Under the pieces are notes generated by a model. That model was not told where the DNA came from. It worked only from the letters and a program-made list of their open reading frames with translations, and ran no database searches. Source: Daucus carota subsp. sativus (lineage: Eukaryota; Streptophyta; Magnoliopsida; Apiales; Apiaceae). Taken from it: a DNA stretch of 64,000 nt. Positions within the stretch are counted from its first letter, which is position 1; the number at the start of each line of letters is the position of its first letter. The stretch is from assembly GCF_001625215.2 (NCBI RefSeq), contig NC_030383.2, positions 2,120,779 to 2,184,778 on the forward strand, written 5' to 3'. The position numbers and the translations under genes were made by a program. Shown here in pieces: positions 23,546 through 35,077 of the stretch.

Positions 23546-24150
23546 CTCACGTGAACGGCTTCTGTTGGGTCAGTTTCTCTATGTACATGTTTAATTATAT
23601 TAGGTCATGTGTTTCCCGTCCTATTGAAGCCGAACACACATAAACTCGTTACAGTACGAAAAAGTTAGGAAATGTTTAGAGTGTTTAGTTCCCCCTCTTT
23701 TTCTCGTTTATGGTACCAAACCCATCCAACTGTAATTTTTTTGGTAAATGGCGATTACAAGAAACTTTGTATACTCAGGCCTGCATGTTTGCACTAACAT
23801 CCAGCTTGAAATACCCTGTCCATCTGTAATATTTGAGGACAAATCCCTATTGTGGTACCAATACATTTTCATGCATCTGTGATCAGCTTGTTCATTGCTC
23901 CGAGTTGCTGGCGTGACCTGCTCGTATCGGAAGTTTGATAGTATATTAACCTGTGTTTTTGACCGTGTGTGATGTCACTAGCTGTCATTAGCGAGAAACC
24001 AAGACAAATTTGAAGCGAGAGAAGCCAGAGAATTCTATGAAACTGTTAGTGCAGACTGCAGAAGAGACTGGCTGAGAATCTGTATTTATGTTTCTGCTGT
24101 ATTAACAGTTTTAGGAATCTCATTGTGTCTGGCAGAGTAATAAAGACGTT
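23546..24150 (+). other. 3' untranslated region of the SEUSS-like gene
   Basis: No open frame continues after the stop at 23545. An AATAAA polyadenylation-type signal lies at 24139-24144, suggesting a 3' end near 24165. Confidence 0.5.
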
Positions 24151-24385
24151 TACCCATTTATATATTTTTCTTATGATAGAAGAATGTTTATACCTAAAAT
24201 ATGTAATATTATGGTAGTATACAATCGAAAGAATGTTTTGTTTATATTAGAGCATTTACACAGGGTGCTCTGTTTCGTTCCCTCATCCCTAAATTTTGAG
24301 GAAATCATGAATTTTAGTTGAAAAATGAGCTTAAACCCGGTTCCTATTTTTAGGCAAGTCTCGTTTATATTCAACATAATATTTG

Positions 24386-25168
24386 TGTAAAGGTAGAGTG
24401 AGAAACGATAAAATACTTCTGTCATTTTCAAGCTTTTTTACAGTTTTCTTGTACTGGTACATATTTTAAGTTGTATATAAAATATAGTTTTATGATTATA
24501 TTTAAAATCTTTCTATAAAAAATTTAAAATCAAACTTTATTTAGAAGAATATATTTATAAAATTATATTTTATAAAAATATTAAAATATGTGTATACTCT
24601 GTCCTCAATATGATTCGATGAAGGCACATAAGAAGTCGAAATGAAAGTTGTGCACAAAAGTAAGAGAGAGGTAATAAAGAATTAATATAACAAGTTGAGA
24701 GGTAATAAAGAATTAATATAACAAGTTTTTAGATGGTATGCCAAAGGAATAAATTTAAAAAGTTATTATTTCGGTAGGAATACAAGGATTAAGGAATATA
24801 AGGATTAAGCTTGAAAATAATAGATGTTGGAACTTGGAAGTGTAAAAGTAGAGTGAGAAATGACAAAATACTTCTGTCATTTTCAAGCTGTTTTACAGTT
24901 TTCTTCTACTGGTATTTTAAGTTGTATATAAAATTTGATCAAAAAAAAAATTGTATATAAAATATAGTTTTATGATTATTTCTAAAATCTTTCTATAAAA
25001 AGTTTAAAATCAAACTTTATTTAGAAGAATATATTTATAAAATTATATTTTATAAAATCAATATGATTCGGAGAGATGATAAGGAATTGATGTAACAAGT
25101 TTTTAGATGGTACGCCATAGGAATAAATTTAAGAAGTTATTATTTCCGTAGGAATATAAGGATTAAGG
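24386..25168. repeat. Tandem direct duplication of about 0.35-0.45 kb
   Basis: The segment from about 24386 to 24837 is repeated, with small gaps, from about 24841 to 25168. Shared strings in the same order include TAGAGTGAGAAA, ACTTCTGTCATTTTCAAGC, TTTTAAGTTGTATATAAAA, TTTAGAAGAATATATTTATA and AAGTTATTATTTC. Inside the first copy a 31-bp unit (GAGAGGTAATAAAGAATT...) is itself doubled at about 24667-24730. No terminal inverted repeats were found. Confidence 0.8.
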
Positions 25169-25715
25169 ATGAGGATTGGGGTTCGAATAGGAATTCTTTT
25201 ATTACCAGTTCAAAAAAAATGGGAATACTTTTATTACGTTTATATTTATATTTATTTATAATAAGTATGCCCTGTTTAATTCAGGGAATGTGTTAAAACA
25301 AATGTAAAACTAATTTAATGTTAGATTTAATAGCATTATATTTTGCAGTAAATCATTTGAGTAGTACAAATAAACCCCATCAATAGCACTGTAAAACTAG
25401 CTTTCACTGATTAGTCAATTTTTCTTTTTTGAAACTACTGATTAGTCATTCTTAATATGAATACCTTCTTATTCACAAACTGCTGTATACTTCAACATGG
25501 GAGAGCCACAACAAGAATACACAATGAGCACCAAAAAACCCCGAAATCATCTCTACAAGGCCAGGATAAGCTTTAAATCTGTAAGCAACATTTTTAAAAT
25601 TACAGATACACATAGTTTACGTGCGTTTTTCAGACTCTGATGAATGCAAATACTTCACATTGCAATCTTGAGATTTTCGGCAACTTTTGATTCACCGTGC
25701 ACAGTATTTGTTGGA
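25169..25715. other. 3' flank of the RING gene
   Basis: This is downstream of the stop codon at 25716 on the minus strand and probably holds its 3' untranslated region. Nothing else was recognised. Confidence 0.45.
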
Positions 25716-28700
25716 TCATTCGTCTTGCACCTCAGTCTGACAGACAGGGCATTGCTACGGCGCATAAAGAAACAGAATTAAATCAGACAATCAAATTTGA
25801 AAGACAAAAAAAAGAAGTAATGTCGTTGCAATTTGGACTGATCTTGGCAAATTTGAAAGACAAAAACGTAAAAGTAAAATTAGTAATGTTGCTCCAATTT
25901 GTACTAATCTTGTCTAACTCTCGTCCGACCCCGAGTTCAGAGAAGAGTATGCTCTATTCAGGGCAATCACTTAGCATGATGAAAATATACTTGGGTTTTT
26001 TCCTGTCATATTATCTGTAGGTGTTTATCAACTCTCGCTCAAAGACAGATTACTGGTTGAAATTATTCAACGAGATTTTATACTCCAAAGATAAATAAAT
26101 ATATAATATCAATACAAGTCAATTGTATAGTAATGCGAACTTCTAAAAGATTTTAATGTTGTGTTTGATTGGGGTGAATGAATTTGGAAGGAATGGAATG
26201 AAATTTGATCTACGTTTTATGCAATTGTTTATAAATTTCATTCCCTACTCCATTCCATTTTCTACACCCTGTACTAGAAATCACACAGCCAATTTGAGAA
26301 GGAATGCTCCATTCCCACCCACACTTAATTTCTTCTCAAATTTCATGATTTTGCACTCACTCAATTTTTTCAACACTTCCAACATCTATTATTTTCATTT
26401 ATTTTTAGTCAATTCATTCCATCTCCCCAGCCAAACAAAACATAAGAGTTTGAATGCACCTTATTTAGTGACAACCATTGTTTAATGCATTCAGAATGAT
26501 AACGGTGAGCACAAGGCAAGTTGATCAAGCTTTCGCCACTACTGTACACCATGCAACATATCACACACCTGAAAAAAAAACAAGATATACATGAATATCG
26601 ATGGCATTACTGGTATCCTCCATATCTTGGCAACTTATTTCCAAGATGGCAACATGTAGTTGTTAATGTTTAAAATTTCTCACACGGGCAGATGAAATAC
26701 AATATCTTATTTAATTAAATTTATATATTTATTTAATCCTAGTGTTCAAAATTACTTCTCTAAAATTTGAGTGAGCGTTTTATATTTTGCTGCCAGAGTT
26801 TTAGCCAAATTCATCATATTCAATGCTTAGCTTAATTCATGTTTATGTATCAATTTATTAGCATGGAAGTAGACCACCCCTTTAAAGGCAGAGATGAACA
26901 AGGTCACTGAGTGTTTTCCTCACTAACAAATGTACATGTACGTTTTATTAGATGCGCACACAAGAAGAGACAAGAGAAGCCCGGTAAAAAGTGTGTGAAA
27001 TGCATATACATATCTTACTCTTCTTCCTCATTCCTAGAGAAGATTCCTGAATTGTACTCAAAACTTGGTAAACGGGAGATGAGCTCTTCTGGAAGTCCTT
27101 TATTCTCACTTCCAATACTTTCACCTAATGAATCTAATTGCTAACACAGGGAAACAGCACACACTTACTTGGATGGAAAATACAGATAATACACGAGTAC
27201 ATGGAACTAAACAAAAATTACAATCTATGCTATGAAAACTCAGTAAACCATGATTAGTATACAGATAATATATGATTATAGGGCACAGAAGTTTAAAAAC
27301 ATAAATTTAAAAAAAAATCATGAAAGTTTTAATCCCTTGATTATTATTTTAACTTAAAAATAGTAGTCTTATAAAGGATAATACCTTTATTGCCATTGAA
27401 CTTACTTACATATCTTAATAATAACATACAACATTATTAGCAAACTATACCTTAAGAAACTAATCCACTTGTGAACTTCTGAATGAGTGAGTATCAAATT
27501 ACATGGCAGAGAATATAAGCTACTATTCACAAATATTTATTGTTCACCTACATTTTTAATAAATTAAATGATACGATTTGTGGAAAACCCTGAGTGCTAT
27601 TCTGTACTAATAATCTGCTCAGAAAAACCAGCCACAGTCCACAGACAACAACTCTCAGAGCATGCTGACGTCAAGTAGCAATTACGTTACCCCTGTTTGG
27701 TAACTAAAAATACAATTTTATGACTTTTCAGGGCATTCTGTTTAGCTACTTCTATAAAATATCAGCCAAAATTTTGAGCATAAAGATGCAGTAATAAAAG
27801 CACATATGACATTATATACTGAAGTAAGCACTTTAACCTCTTACCTCATAAGTCATATTATCAGGATCGACATCATCTTGAGATAGATCGACGTCATCTT
27901 GCGACAGATCGACATCATCTTGTGACAGATCTTCGGTGGTAGCCTGTAGATGTATAGAATCAAGAATATTTGAATATACTATGCCAATTGCAAATGTATA
28001 TTAAGCTGAAGAAGTTGAATTTTACCCCAGCAGGATTTTCTGTAGTATTAGCTTCCGTAGTCCGAGACTCTGCAACATTATACAATTAACTCATTATTGT
28101 AATGAAAAAATCAGACAAATTTCATAAAACACAGAAGTTGAAAGGGCATTTGTATTGCCTAAAAGTCTTGGAGCAATTTTAATGAGTAATCCTAGTGTAA
28201 ACTATGCACGCCTGTAGACCGTAATAGGTTACAATTGTAAGAGGGGCAGTAGTTGTGCAGGATTTTCTTCCATAATTACGGATTTTTCGCAAACTTCCAC
28301 ATATATGTGCATTTGCATGCAGGTTCAAATTTTTCTGCATGTTTACGAGTATCAAATATGTATACAAAAATAGGGTCCATATGGCTTTTAAATAAAAAAG
28401 AGTATGATGCTACAATAGACACCTATTGAATGCTATGTCTATATGACGCCGAGCTACTGCCTTACATATCAATTTAAGATTGCTATGTACTTTTGTGGTA
28501 TGTTGTTCAGCATGTGATGACTTATGTGTAAGTTCTGCACATTCCTATAGTCCTGCTCCAGATACTTATGTTCCAGAAATTTAGATTTTAGCCCAACAAA
28601 TATTTGCAATAAAACCTCACTTAGCACCACTAATAAGCTCTAACTAAGGATTTCTGTGATTATACTTCAAAAGTTGCCGGTGAGTTGTTTGCTAAGAAGG

Positions 28701-29366
28701 CCAACAACTAAGCAGAAAAGAAGGCTCAACCTTGTATCAACTAACTTACAGTCTATTCCTCACTGTTGTACACAATGACTTACAGAAGTGCTTAATCACC
28801 AAGCCAGCAAAATGCATTATATAAACAATTTTGCAATATTTTAAATTAAAGGTCAAGCATTATATTGACAAGGTTCAGTACCATTCTGTTCATGTAGATA
28901 GAAATCCTCAAAGTCATCTCCCAGCTCTTGTAAAGATCTAGCTAAAGCTTCATCTAGAGCTACTTGTGAGCTAGTACTTCCACCATGTGAAAATTCACCC
29001 TCTTGCTCCTCAATATGACCATCAACACTGCCATCGCTGCAAACAGAGGTACTTCCCCTATTTCTTTCATTTTCTTGAATCGATCGATATACACACTCCT
29101 GAAAAATGACAAGGGAATTATCACAAAAAAATAACTTCTTCAGCATGAACATAGAGTGGTATTTTTAGAGTAGTGTCTCCATGATGCTTGATGTTGATTA
29201 AAGGTATAGTAAATCAAAATTTCGAATTTACCTGCTGGAAAAGGACCGCTTCACGACTAAGATCCTCATGTTCTGGAAAATATTCTTCCCAATTCTCTGC
29301 AATCTCTGCCGGAATATTTTCAGTCAAATAGTGGTCCTGAACATCTAATTCTATGCTTCTCTCCAT
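25716..29366 (-). CDS. RING-H2 E3 ubiquitin ligase, BIG BROTHER-like (At3g19910 type)
   Basis: Seven coding exons on the minus strand (29232-29366, 28882-29098, 28026-28069, 27845-27943, 27019-27140, 26460-26568, 25716-25754) join to 254 codons plus stop. The N-terminus (MERSIELDVQDHYLTENIPA, then ENWEEYFPEHE) and the segment ALDEALARSLQELGD are those of the At3g19910 group. A central DPDNMTYE..LDSLGESIG matches the region that precedes the RING in BIG BROTHER. The RING-H2 reads CVICCMVY...LPCAHRYHSECIKQWL...CPVC, with all eight ligands present (C-C-C-H-H-C-C-C). Such enzymes transfer ubiquitin from an E2, and BIG BROTHER itself limits organ growth. Exon 4 has a triple LSQDDVD repeat. The last exon encodes just 12 residues. 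Substrate and growth role here are inferred. Confidence 0.85.
26157..26449. repeat. MITE-like fold-back in intron 6 of the RING gene
   Basis: The left end TTGTGTTTGATTGGGG pairs with the right end CCCCAGCCAAACAAAACAT. The interior has GGAATGGAATGA on one side and TCATTCCAT on the other. A target duplication could not be defined. Confidence 0.5.
27863..27930 (-). repeat. In-frame 21-bp tandem triplication (LSQDDVD)x3
   Basis: Exon 4 of the RING gene has three near-identical 21-bp units, each encoding LSQDDVD, with only third-position differences (CTGTCACAA, CTGTCGCAA, CTATCTCAA). The repeat lengthens an acidic linker before DPDNMTYE. Homologues known to me have a single such unit. Confidence 0.9.
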
Positions 29367-30635
29367 TTCTGTTCTGGTTAAGTGGTAGGAGTTCTCTGTA
29401 ATTAGACTATGAGAATATTACCTTCAGTATCCCATAAACTATTATAAATTTAAAAACAAGAGAACCAAGTCAAATAAAGCATAATAAATATTTCTCTCGG
29501 GCATAAAGTCATCAACTACTCCTAACATCTAAACTATACAAGTACCATGTTAAAAGTTACAATATACGATTATGATCAAGCACAGAACTGAAATTCAAAC
29601 CACAAAACTGTAGTTTATTACTTTTCCCACTTGAAGGTCCAGGGAGCATTGTAACTCACGTAGTAGTAAAATAAACAAGTAGATAATAAATATAGAAATA
29701 ACCTGATTACAAAGAAACGTTCAATGACAGATTAAGTAAATGGAAACAATCAGTTTTCTAATCATCTTTCTTTAATCCTGTTTTTTCTCCTTGTGGGGCC
29801 ACTCAAAACCTCAACATGTTAGTAAATGGGCACCGGATCATATATCTTTAACAAATACTATATAAGAAACACAGCCTTGTTTTTCACAATTCAAAATTTT
29901 GATTATTCACACATATCATGAAAATGATGCGTTTTATATTAACACAAAATTTAGCAAATACAACTCATAGCTTTCCATTCTCAAGATCCTATCTTACTTT
30001 TGTACGTTTATCGAGTCTTTTTCAGCATCAAATTATGGCTAAGAACCTTAACAAAGATTCCAAGACATAGGGTCATTATCAGTTGAATTATCAAGACACA
30101 ACTAATTAACCAATGACCGACAATAACCTATCATTATTTAACCCAAAATTTCCAACAAACATGTCTCATCACATGTCAAGAGTTGGTAATTGTCTACTAA
30201 CCATTTTCTAACAACATGATGCATACACTTCAAATTCAGATTAATTTTTTCCTTTTACACAAGTAAACACAATTCACCATCTCAGACTTTCAAATCCATT
30301 TCAAAACCTCTTTCATTGCTCTTTATATAAAAATAAATCATTATTTCAAGAGAAAGATAAAGATATGAAAAATGAGCAGAAGGGTTGACAGCCATAGCAC
30401 TAAACAAGATATAACAGGCACTAAAAACACAAAAGCTTAGAATTTGAACAGAAAATAATAAAAATGAAGCTAAATTATGACATGGAAATATAGTAAAAGA
30501 GAAAATGGAAATGAGAGAGTACCTGAAGTGAAGAGAATGAGATGGGCTACGGGTGAAAATGGAGCTTTTGAGGTGATCCTCTTTGGAAGATGAGAAGAAG
30601 CATCCTTCTTGTTTTCTATTTCTAGTGTGGAACAT
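29320..30635 (-). other. Candidate 62-codon upstream ORF overlapping the RING start codon
   Basis: An ATG at 30635 opens a frame that runs through leader exon 1, crosses the leader intron (30522 down to 29396) and stops at 29320, 44 bases past the main ATG at 29366, in another frame. If the transcript starts at the TATA box near 30750, ribosomes meet this ATG first. A shorter uORF (18 codons) begins at 30603. A repressive effect on translation is inferred, not shown. Confidence 0.4.
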
Positions 30636-30743
30636 GATGACTTGACTTGTGTTTTTAGAGGTTACACTCGAGTCCTGGCTGGTCACACGTGTGTGGTGTG
30701 TTGGCAAAGATTGTACACAGATTTATTGTGGAGAAAAATTATA

Positions 30744-30753
30744 CTTATATATA
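30744..30753 (-). promoter_or_regulatory. TATA box of the RING gene
   Basis: The minus strand reads TATATATAAG, about 110 bases upstream of the first upstream ATG (30635). A CACGTG G-box core is at 30686-30691 just downstream. Leader exon 1 would run from about 30720 to its donor at 30523. Confidence 0.55.
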
Positions 30754-31119
30754 TTGAGAGTGAATATTAAAAAAGTTTTATACATGTTATTTAATAAAAG
30801 TAAAGACTTAATTATCCAAAAAATTATATAACTATCGTGTTTTTTTCAATTTAACCATAATAGTATATTTATTGCAGGATAATACAAGTAAAATTTATTT
30901 TAAAAACCCAATATCACTAGTTCATAACCATGATTAAGTTAAAATTAAGATGGATGCCACATATATTATCAAGTTATTAATTAAATTATTTAGTACATGA
31001 GTTTTATTAATACTTTTACTATCTCATTAAATTATGAATATTTTAGTATTTGTGTGTCTAACCAAAGTTCTCGCTTTGGTTAGACATTATAATTTTACAC
31101 AATTATCTAATATTTTGTA

Positions 31120-31990
31120 GGGATAATTAATTCAAACGTCCCTGAACTATAGGCTGTTTATTGTCTAGGTCCCTATCCTATTTTTTTCAATATTGCGATC
31201 CTTAAACTTTCAAACTTTTCTGATTCGCATCCTTCCGTTAAAAATCAACTAACAGACGTTAGTCAATGCTTATGTGGCAGATCAAAAAATAAAATTAAAA
31301 AAATTAAAATCCGAGCTGTCATCTTTTAAAACCAATTTAAGTTAAGTCAATTTAAGTCCAAAAATAAAACATCCACGCACCTAACACTCGCTAAGCAGCG
31401 TACTAACACACGAAAATTAGGGTTCTAGAGCGATTGGGGATTCTCTTTATTCACTAAGCTGGGGTTCGATTGACAGCGATCCTTCTATCTTATGAGGTAT
31501 GTACAGACATACAAGATCATATATAAAGTATATACTTTTCTCTTATTGATTGTGTGTGTATGTGCAGGGATGGGGATTTACTATGTCAATATTCGAATTC
31601 ATCATGGGGGAGTGTTTACTTACAAGAATCGCATACGGCTCTATGAAGAAGGTAAAGTGGAACTAGTTTACTGCCAGAGCATAGATACAATATGTCTTGA
31701 TTCATGTAAAGATTTGGTAGAGAAGAGGCTTGGGTATAAAAACTATAAGATATATTGGCACAAGGAGGGTGAGTCACTTGATAATTGTCAATTATTGTGG
31801 AGTGAAGATATTGTTAATGACATAAGCATCTGCCACATAAGCATTGACTAACGTCTGTTAGTTGATTTTTAACGGAAGGATGCGAATCAGAAAAATTTGA
31901 AAGTTTAAGGATCGCAATATTGAAAAAAATAGGATAGGGACTTAGACAATAAACAGCCTATAATTCAGGGACGTTTGAATTAATTATCCC
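31120..31990 (+). mobile_element. Mutator-like (MULE) element with long terminal inverted repeats
   Basis: The 871-bp element begins GGGATAATTAATTCAAACG and ends with the inverted copy. The terminal inverted repeats extend about 155 bp on each side (to about 31275 and from about 31831) with few differences. The flanks TATTTTGTA at 31111-31119 and 31991-31999 are a perfect 9-bp target duplication, the MULE hallmark. The interior holds a small PB1-like gene rather than a transposase, so it is non-autonomous. Confidence 0.9.
31570..31851 (+). CDS. PB1-like domain fragment of a MULE ORF
   Basis: An ATG at 31570, just after an intron-like acceptor (TATGTGCAG at 31559-31567), opens 93 codons. The peptide reads YYVNIRIHHGGVF, then a YEEGKVELVYCQS-type segment, then YKIYWHKEGESLDN. 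This is the order seen in the PB1-like domain at the N-terminus of plant MULE proteins (IHHGG...GGKV...YK.PG.SLD). The frame ends inside the 3' terminal repeat and lacks the MULE transposase and zinc knuckle that follow in full proteins. It starts 75 bases after a good donor (TATGAG|GTATGT), suggesting a small leader intron. Whether it is expressed is unknown. Confidence 0.6.
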   Translation: MGIYYVNIRIHHGGVFTYKNRIRLYEEGKVELVYCQSIDTICLDSCKDLVEKRLGYKNYKIYWHKEGESLDNCQLLWSEDIVNDISICHISID

Positions 31991-31999
31991 TATTTTGTA

Positions 32000-32124
32000 T
32001 AAGGTCTATTATTCTTATTGTTAAATAATATATTATGTTTTTTTTTGTAAAGGCATATATGTCATTATCGGATTTAAATTTTTCACTCAATATATACTTT
32101 TATACTTGAATTATCATTCTTATG
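32000..32124. other. Flank of the MULE, nothing recognised
   Basis: AT-rich sequence with no recognised feature. Confidence 0.5.
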
Positions 32125-32320
32125 TTTCTCTTTGTTTGTACTGATTTTCAGGATCATGGGAAGAGACTTGTGGGTTTTCTTATTCAGACTTTAAAATCTT
32201 ATTATCTAAACGTCCGAATATATCTTTTGATGGATGAAAGAAATCTCTGTTGCGGCTTATTGTATCTATGATACAATTCATCTACGAGAATGTAGACCCT
32301 GACAAAAAAAAATAATCCTA
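32125..32320 (+). repeat. Diverged relative of the 3' part of the retroposon at 33.1-34.1 kb
   Basis: The order of strings GTTTCTCTTTG, GATTTTCAGGAT, GGGTTTTCTTATTCAGACTTT, TTATTATCTAAA and TGGATGAAAGAAAT parallels 33950-34090 (GTTTCTCTTG, TTTTCAAGAT, GGTTTTCTTTTCGGACATT, TTATTGTCTAAA, TGAATGAAAGAAT). It ends in a short A run at about 32304-32312. Identity is low, so this is an older copy or a related 3' end. Confidence 0.4.
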
Positions 32321-33093
32321 ATTCACAATTTACACAAACGGAGAGCGTACTAAAACTTAAGTTCGAAGACAACGATGTTAGTGTGATTTTTTGAAAACCG
32401 TATATCGATTATTTTTCATGCGATTTATATTAATTTATATCGAATTGATAATTTTATTTAAGAAAAAATAGATTTTTTCGCCACCAAAATTATTGTGTAT
32501 TTAGAATCGTAGCACTAAACTATGATTTTTTTGTCACTAATGTGAGGTTCGGATTTTTTTGTCAGTGATGTTAGATTCGGATTTGATTATTGACACTATA
32601 TTATTCTTTTTAGCATTATTAAAATATTGTGGTAGTTTGCAATATTTTGGTGATATGAAGACGAGAGTTTGACACGCATTTTAATACTCCAAAAAAAATT
32701 AGTTTCATAAATTATTTTATTATTTTTTTTAAATAAAAATTTATTATTTGAATTTTTATGCACAAAAGGAAAATGTAAATACAGCTGATTTTTTATGTAT
32801 GCATAATAAAATATGTAAAATTTTAAAATTAAATTAAAAAAATTGATGTATTGTGCTGCATGTGACATTCATGGCAGTTATGAATTAATCATGGTTAGAG
32901 ATTCATTAAAATTGGATTATGTAAAATTGATTTTGTATTACTTAGTTGCATTATTCTGCAACATTTATGGTTAAAATGAAAAAATCACATAAGTTTAATA
33001 GTTTTTTTGGTAATTAAGTCAAAAGTAAATAATTTTTTCAGGAAAAATATTTATTTCTTTTTAGGAAAATAAAATCTGTAAAATAAGGTAACT
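32321..33093. other. AT-rich intergenic DNA, nothing recognised
   Basis: No gene, RNA or element end was recognised. Confidence 0.55.
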
Positions 33094-33111
33094 AAGTTTC
33101 CTTGTAATCCA

Positions 33112-34147
33112 TTCCTCGGTTCTTTGGTCAAATTTTTTATATTAGAGCTATCCTAGATGCACGAAGAAAATATAGTCCCGGCAAAGAGGATGCTCCTTTC
33201 TTTGCGTGGCCATGGAAATATTTGGGCAGTTACAAGAAGCAGTCACGTGTGCGTGGAGATGAAGATGAAATATACTGAAAGAGAAAAAGATCGAGAGAGG
33301 GGGCAATTAAGAAGATGGTTTGTCACATGATGCTGCTCCGATTTTCAAATCCTATGGGGTTCCTCATGGCTCAACTGGTATGCTCTTCTATTACAATTAT
33401 TTACGGTATTCTTTCTTTTTCTCATGATTTTGAATGGAATTGCGAAAAGTGTTGATTTTAATCTTGTTTGTTTGTATGTATTTGTTTGTTTGTTTAATCC
33501 CTGTGTTTTGTTTGTTTTTGGTGTTTTTGGCGATTTTTCGTGTTACATGTGATACGCTTTGTTGTTCGCTTCGCATACGACGAGGCAACTTGATCGATAG
33601 CATAGCGGTGGTGACCGATGGTGGCGGTGACGGCGGTTGCAGGACGGGATCCGGTTTCAGAAAGGAAAGCGCGCTAATTGTGCCTTAATTGAGGGCGGTA
33701 ATTGTGCCTCGTTAATTATGCCTCTTTATTGAGGGCGTAAATTGTGCCTCAATTATTGATGGCGTAAATTGTGCCTCATTATTGAGGGCGTTAATTGGGC
33801 CTTATTTGAGGGCGTTAATTGTGTCTTAATTAATGATATTAATATTTTATTATTATGCCTTAATTAAGAGCTTAATTGTCTCAATCATGAGCATGATTGT
33901 GGGAATATTTTGATGTAATCTGTTAAATATATCGACTTATATTCTTTTTGTTTCTCTTGTTTTATTTTCAAGATTTTTGGAAGAAGGCCGGTTTTCTTTT
34001 CGGACATTAAAGTTTTATTGTCTAAATTTCCCCGGTCATCTTGCATGTCCGACGGTTAGATAATAAGCTTTCTTGAATGAAAGAATTATCACGGTGAATT
34101 GCCGATTCTCGTTGAGATTTATTCTCATTTTCAAAAAAAAAAAAAAA
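33112..34147 (+). mobile_element. Poly(A)-tailed retroposon with 18-bp target duplication
   Basis: A 1036-bp segment ending in about 15 A residues is flanked by AAGTTTCCTTGTAATCCA at 33094-33111 and again at 34148-34165. The poly(A) end and long duplication are the signature of target-primed reverse transcription (LINE machinery). It encodes no reverse transcriptase. Parts in order: a 5' portion unlike the other copy, a short exon-like stretch ending CAACTG|GTATGC, a T/G-rich intron-like stretch, degenerate repeats of a 20-bp unit with TTGAGGGCGTTAATTG, then a 3' tail. A second copy is at 63328. It may be a SINE-like family or a retrocopied noncoding transcript; the family name is unknown. 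Confidence 0.75.
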
Positions 34148-34165
34148 AAGTTTCCTTGTAATCCA

Positions 34166-35077
34166 ACAACTTTACTTATAATGAGGTAAATTTGGTTTGG
34201 AATTTTATAAATAATCAACCATTCCCGATAATTAAATAATACAGGAATTAAATTAACTAATTTGAATAAATTATTTTAAGTTACATAATTATTTCAGAAG
34301 ACAATACTCTTTGTCCTATTGAACTTTTATTATATGGACAATACTTTGTCCTATTGAACTATTATTAGATGGACAGATTATTTGTGAGGCATTTTAAAAC
34401 TTGTATAAATGACAGTTTCAAAAGTTATTTTTAGTTTTTTATGATATTGAAAAAAAAATTAAAAATAAGTCATGAAATTATATTCTATATGAGTGGAACA
34501 AAGTAACACTAATTTATAACTAACACGCAAACATTGTTGAAGAAAAAATCTAGAAACACATTCAGTTATAATATTACTAGAATTTTTATAACATTGATAA
34601 AATTTATTAAATAAAAATTAACCGAATGACGTAGACTCCAAACTCCAAAGTGTGAAACCAGAATGTTTTGAGTCTACAAATATATTTACAGTCACAAAGT
34701 TTTGGTTCATTTCAGTTTCAAAGATGCAACATTTGTACATGAGCTGTGTATAGGCAACAAACATTTTGCTTGCAGGTGAGGATAAACAAGAATCAACTTG
34801 AGAAAATTTGGTCTCTGTAACAAAATGCAGTATGATAATTTATACAGAAACATCATTCTCTTCCTACAATTAACTTTCCCAAGTCAACAACATTTTTACA
34901 CGAAATAATTTAGAATTTAAACACCCAACAGAAAACAACCATTGAAACAAAAAGGGTCAACCACAATTCACAGTTTGTCAAATCAAAGTTCTGATGTTGA
35001 AGTATTGATCTTATCCACCAGGAAGCTCATGTTAAGATACGTCTTAGTCGGACATCATTGGGAAAGTTACTACATTA
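34166..35077. other. 3' flank of the IQD gene and intergenic DNA
   Basis: A 35-bp unit (ACTTTGTCCTATTGAACT...ATGGACA) is tandemly doubled at about 34306-34375. The part near 34700-35077 is probably the 3' untranslated region of the minus-strand IQD gene. Nothing else was recognised. Confidence 0.5.

Noticed and set aside
30282-30707. A 141-codon minus-strand frame upstream of the RING gene
   Set aside because: It reads through the leader donor into intron; only its first part is treated, as a candidate upstream ORF.
33181-33280. A frame containing WPWKYLGSYK, reminiscent of the N-terminus of CER1/CER3-type wax synthesis proteins
   Set aside because: The match is too short, lies in a retroposon and is followed by a stop; I cannot support a gene call.
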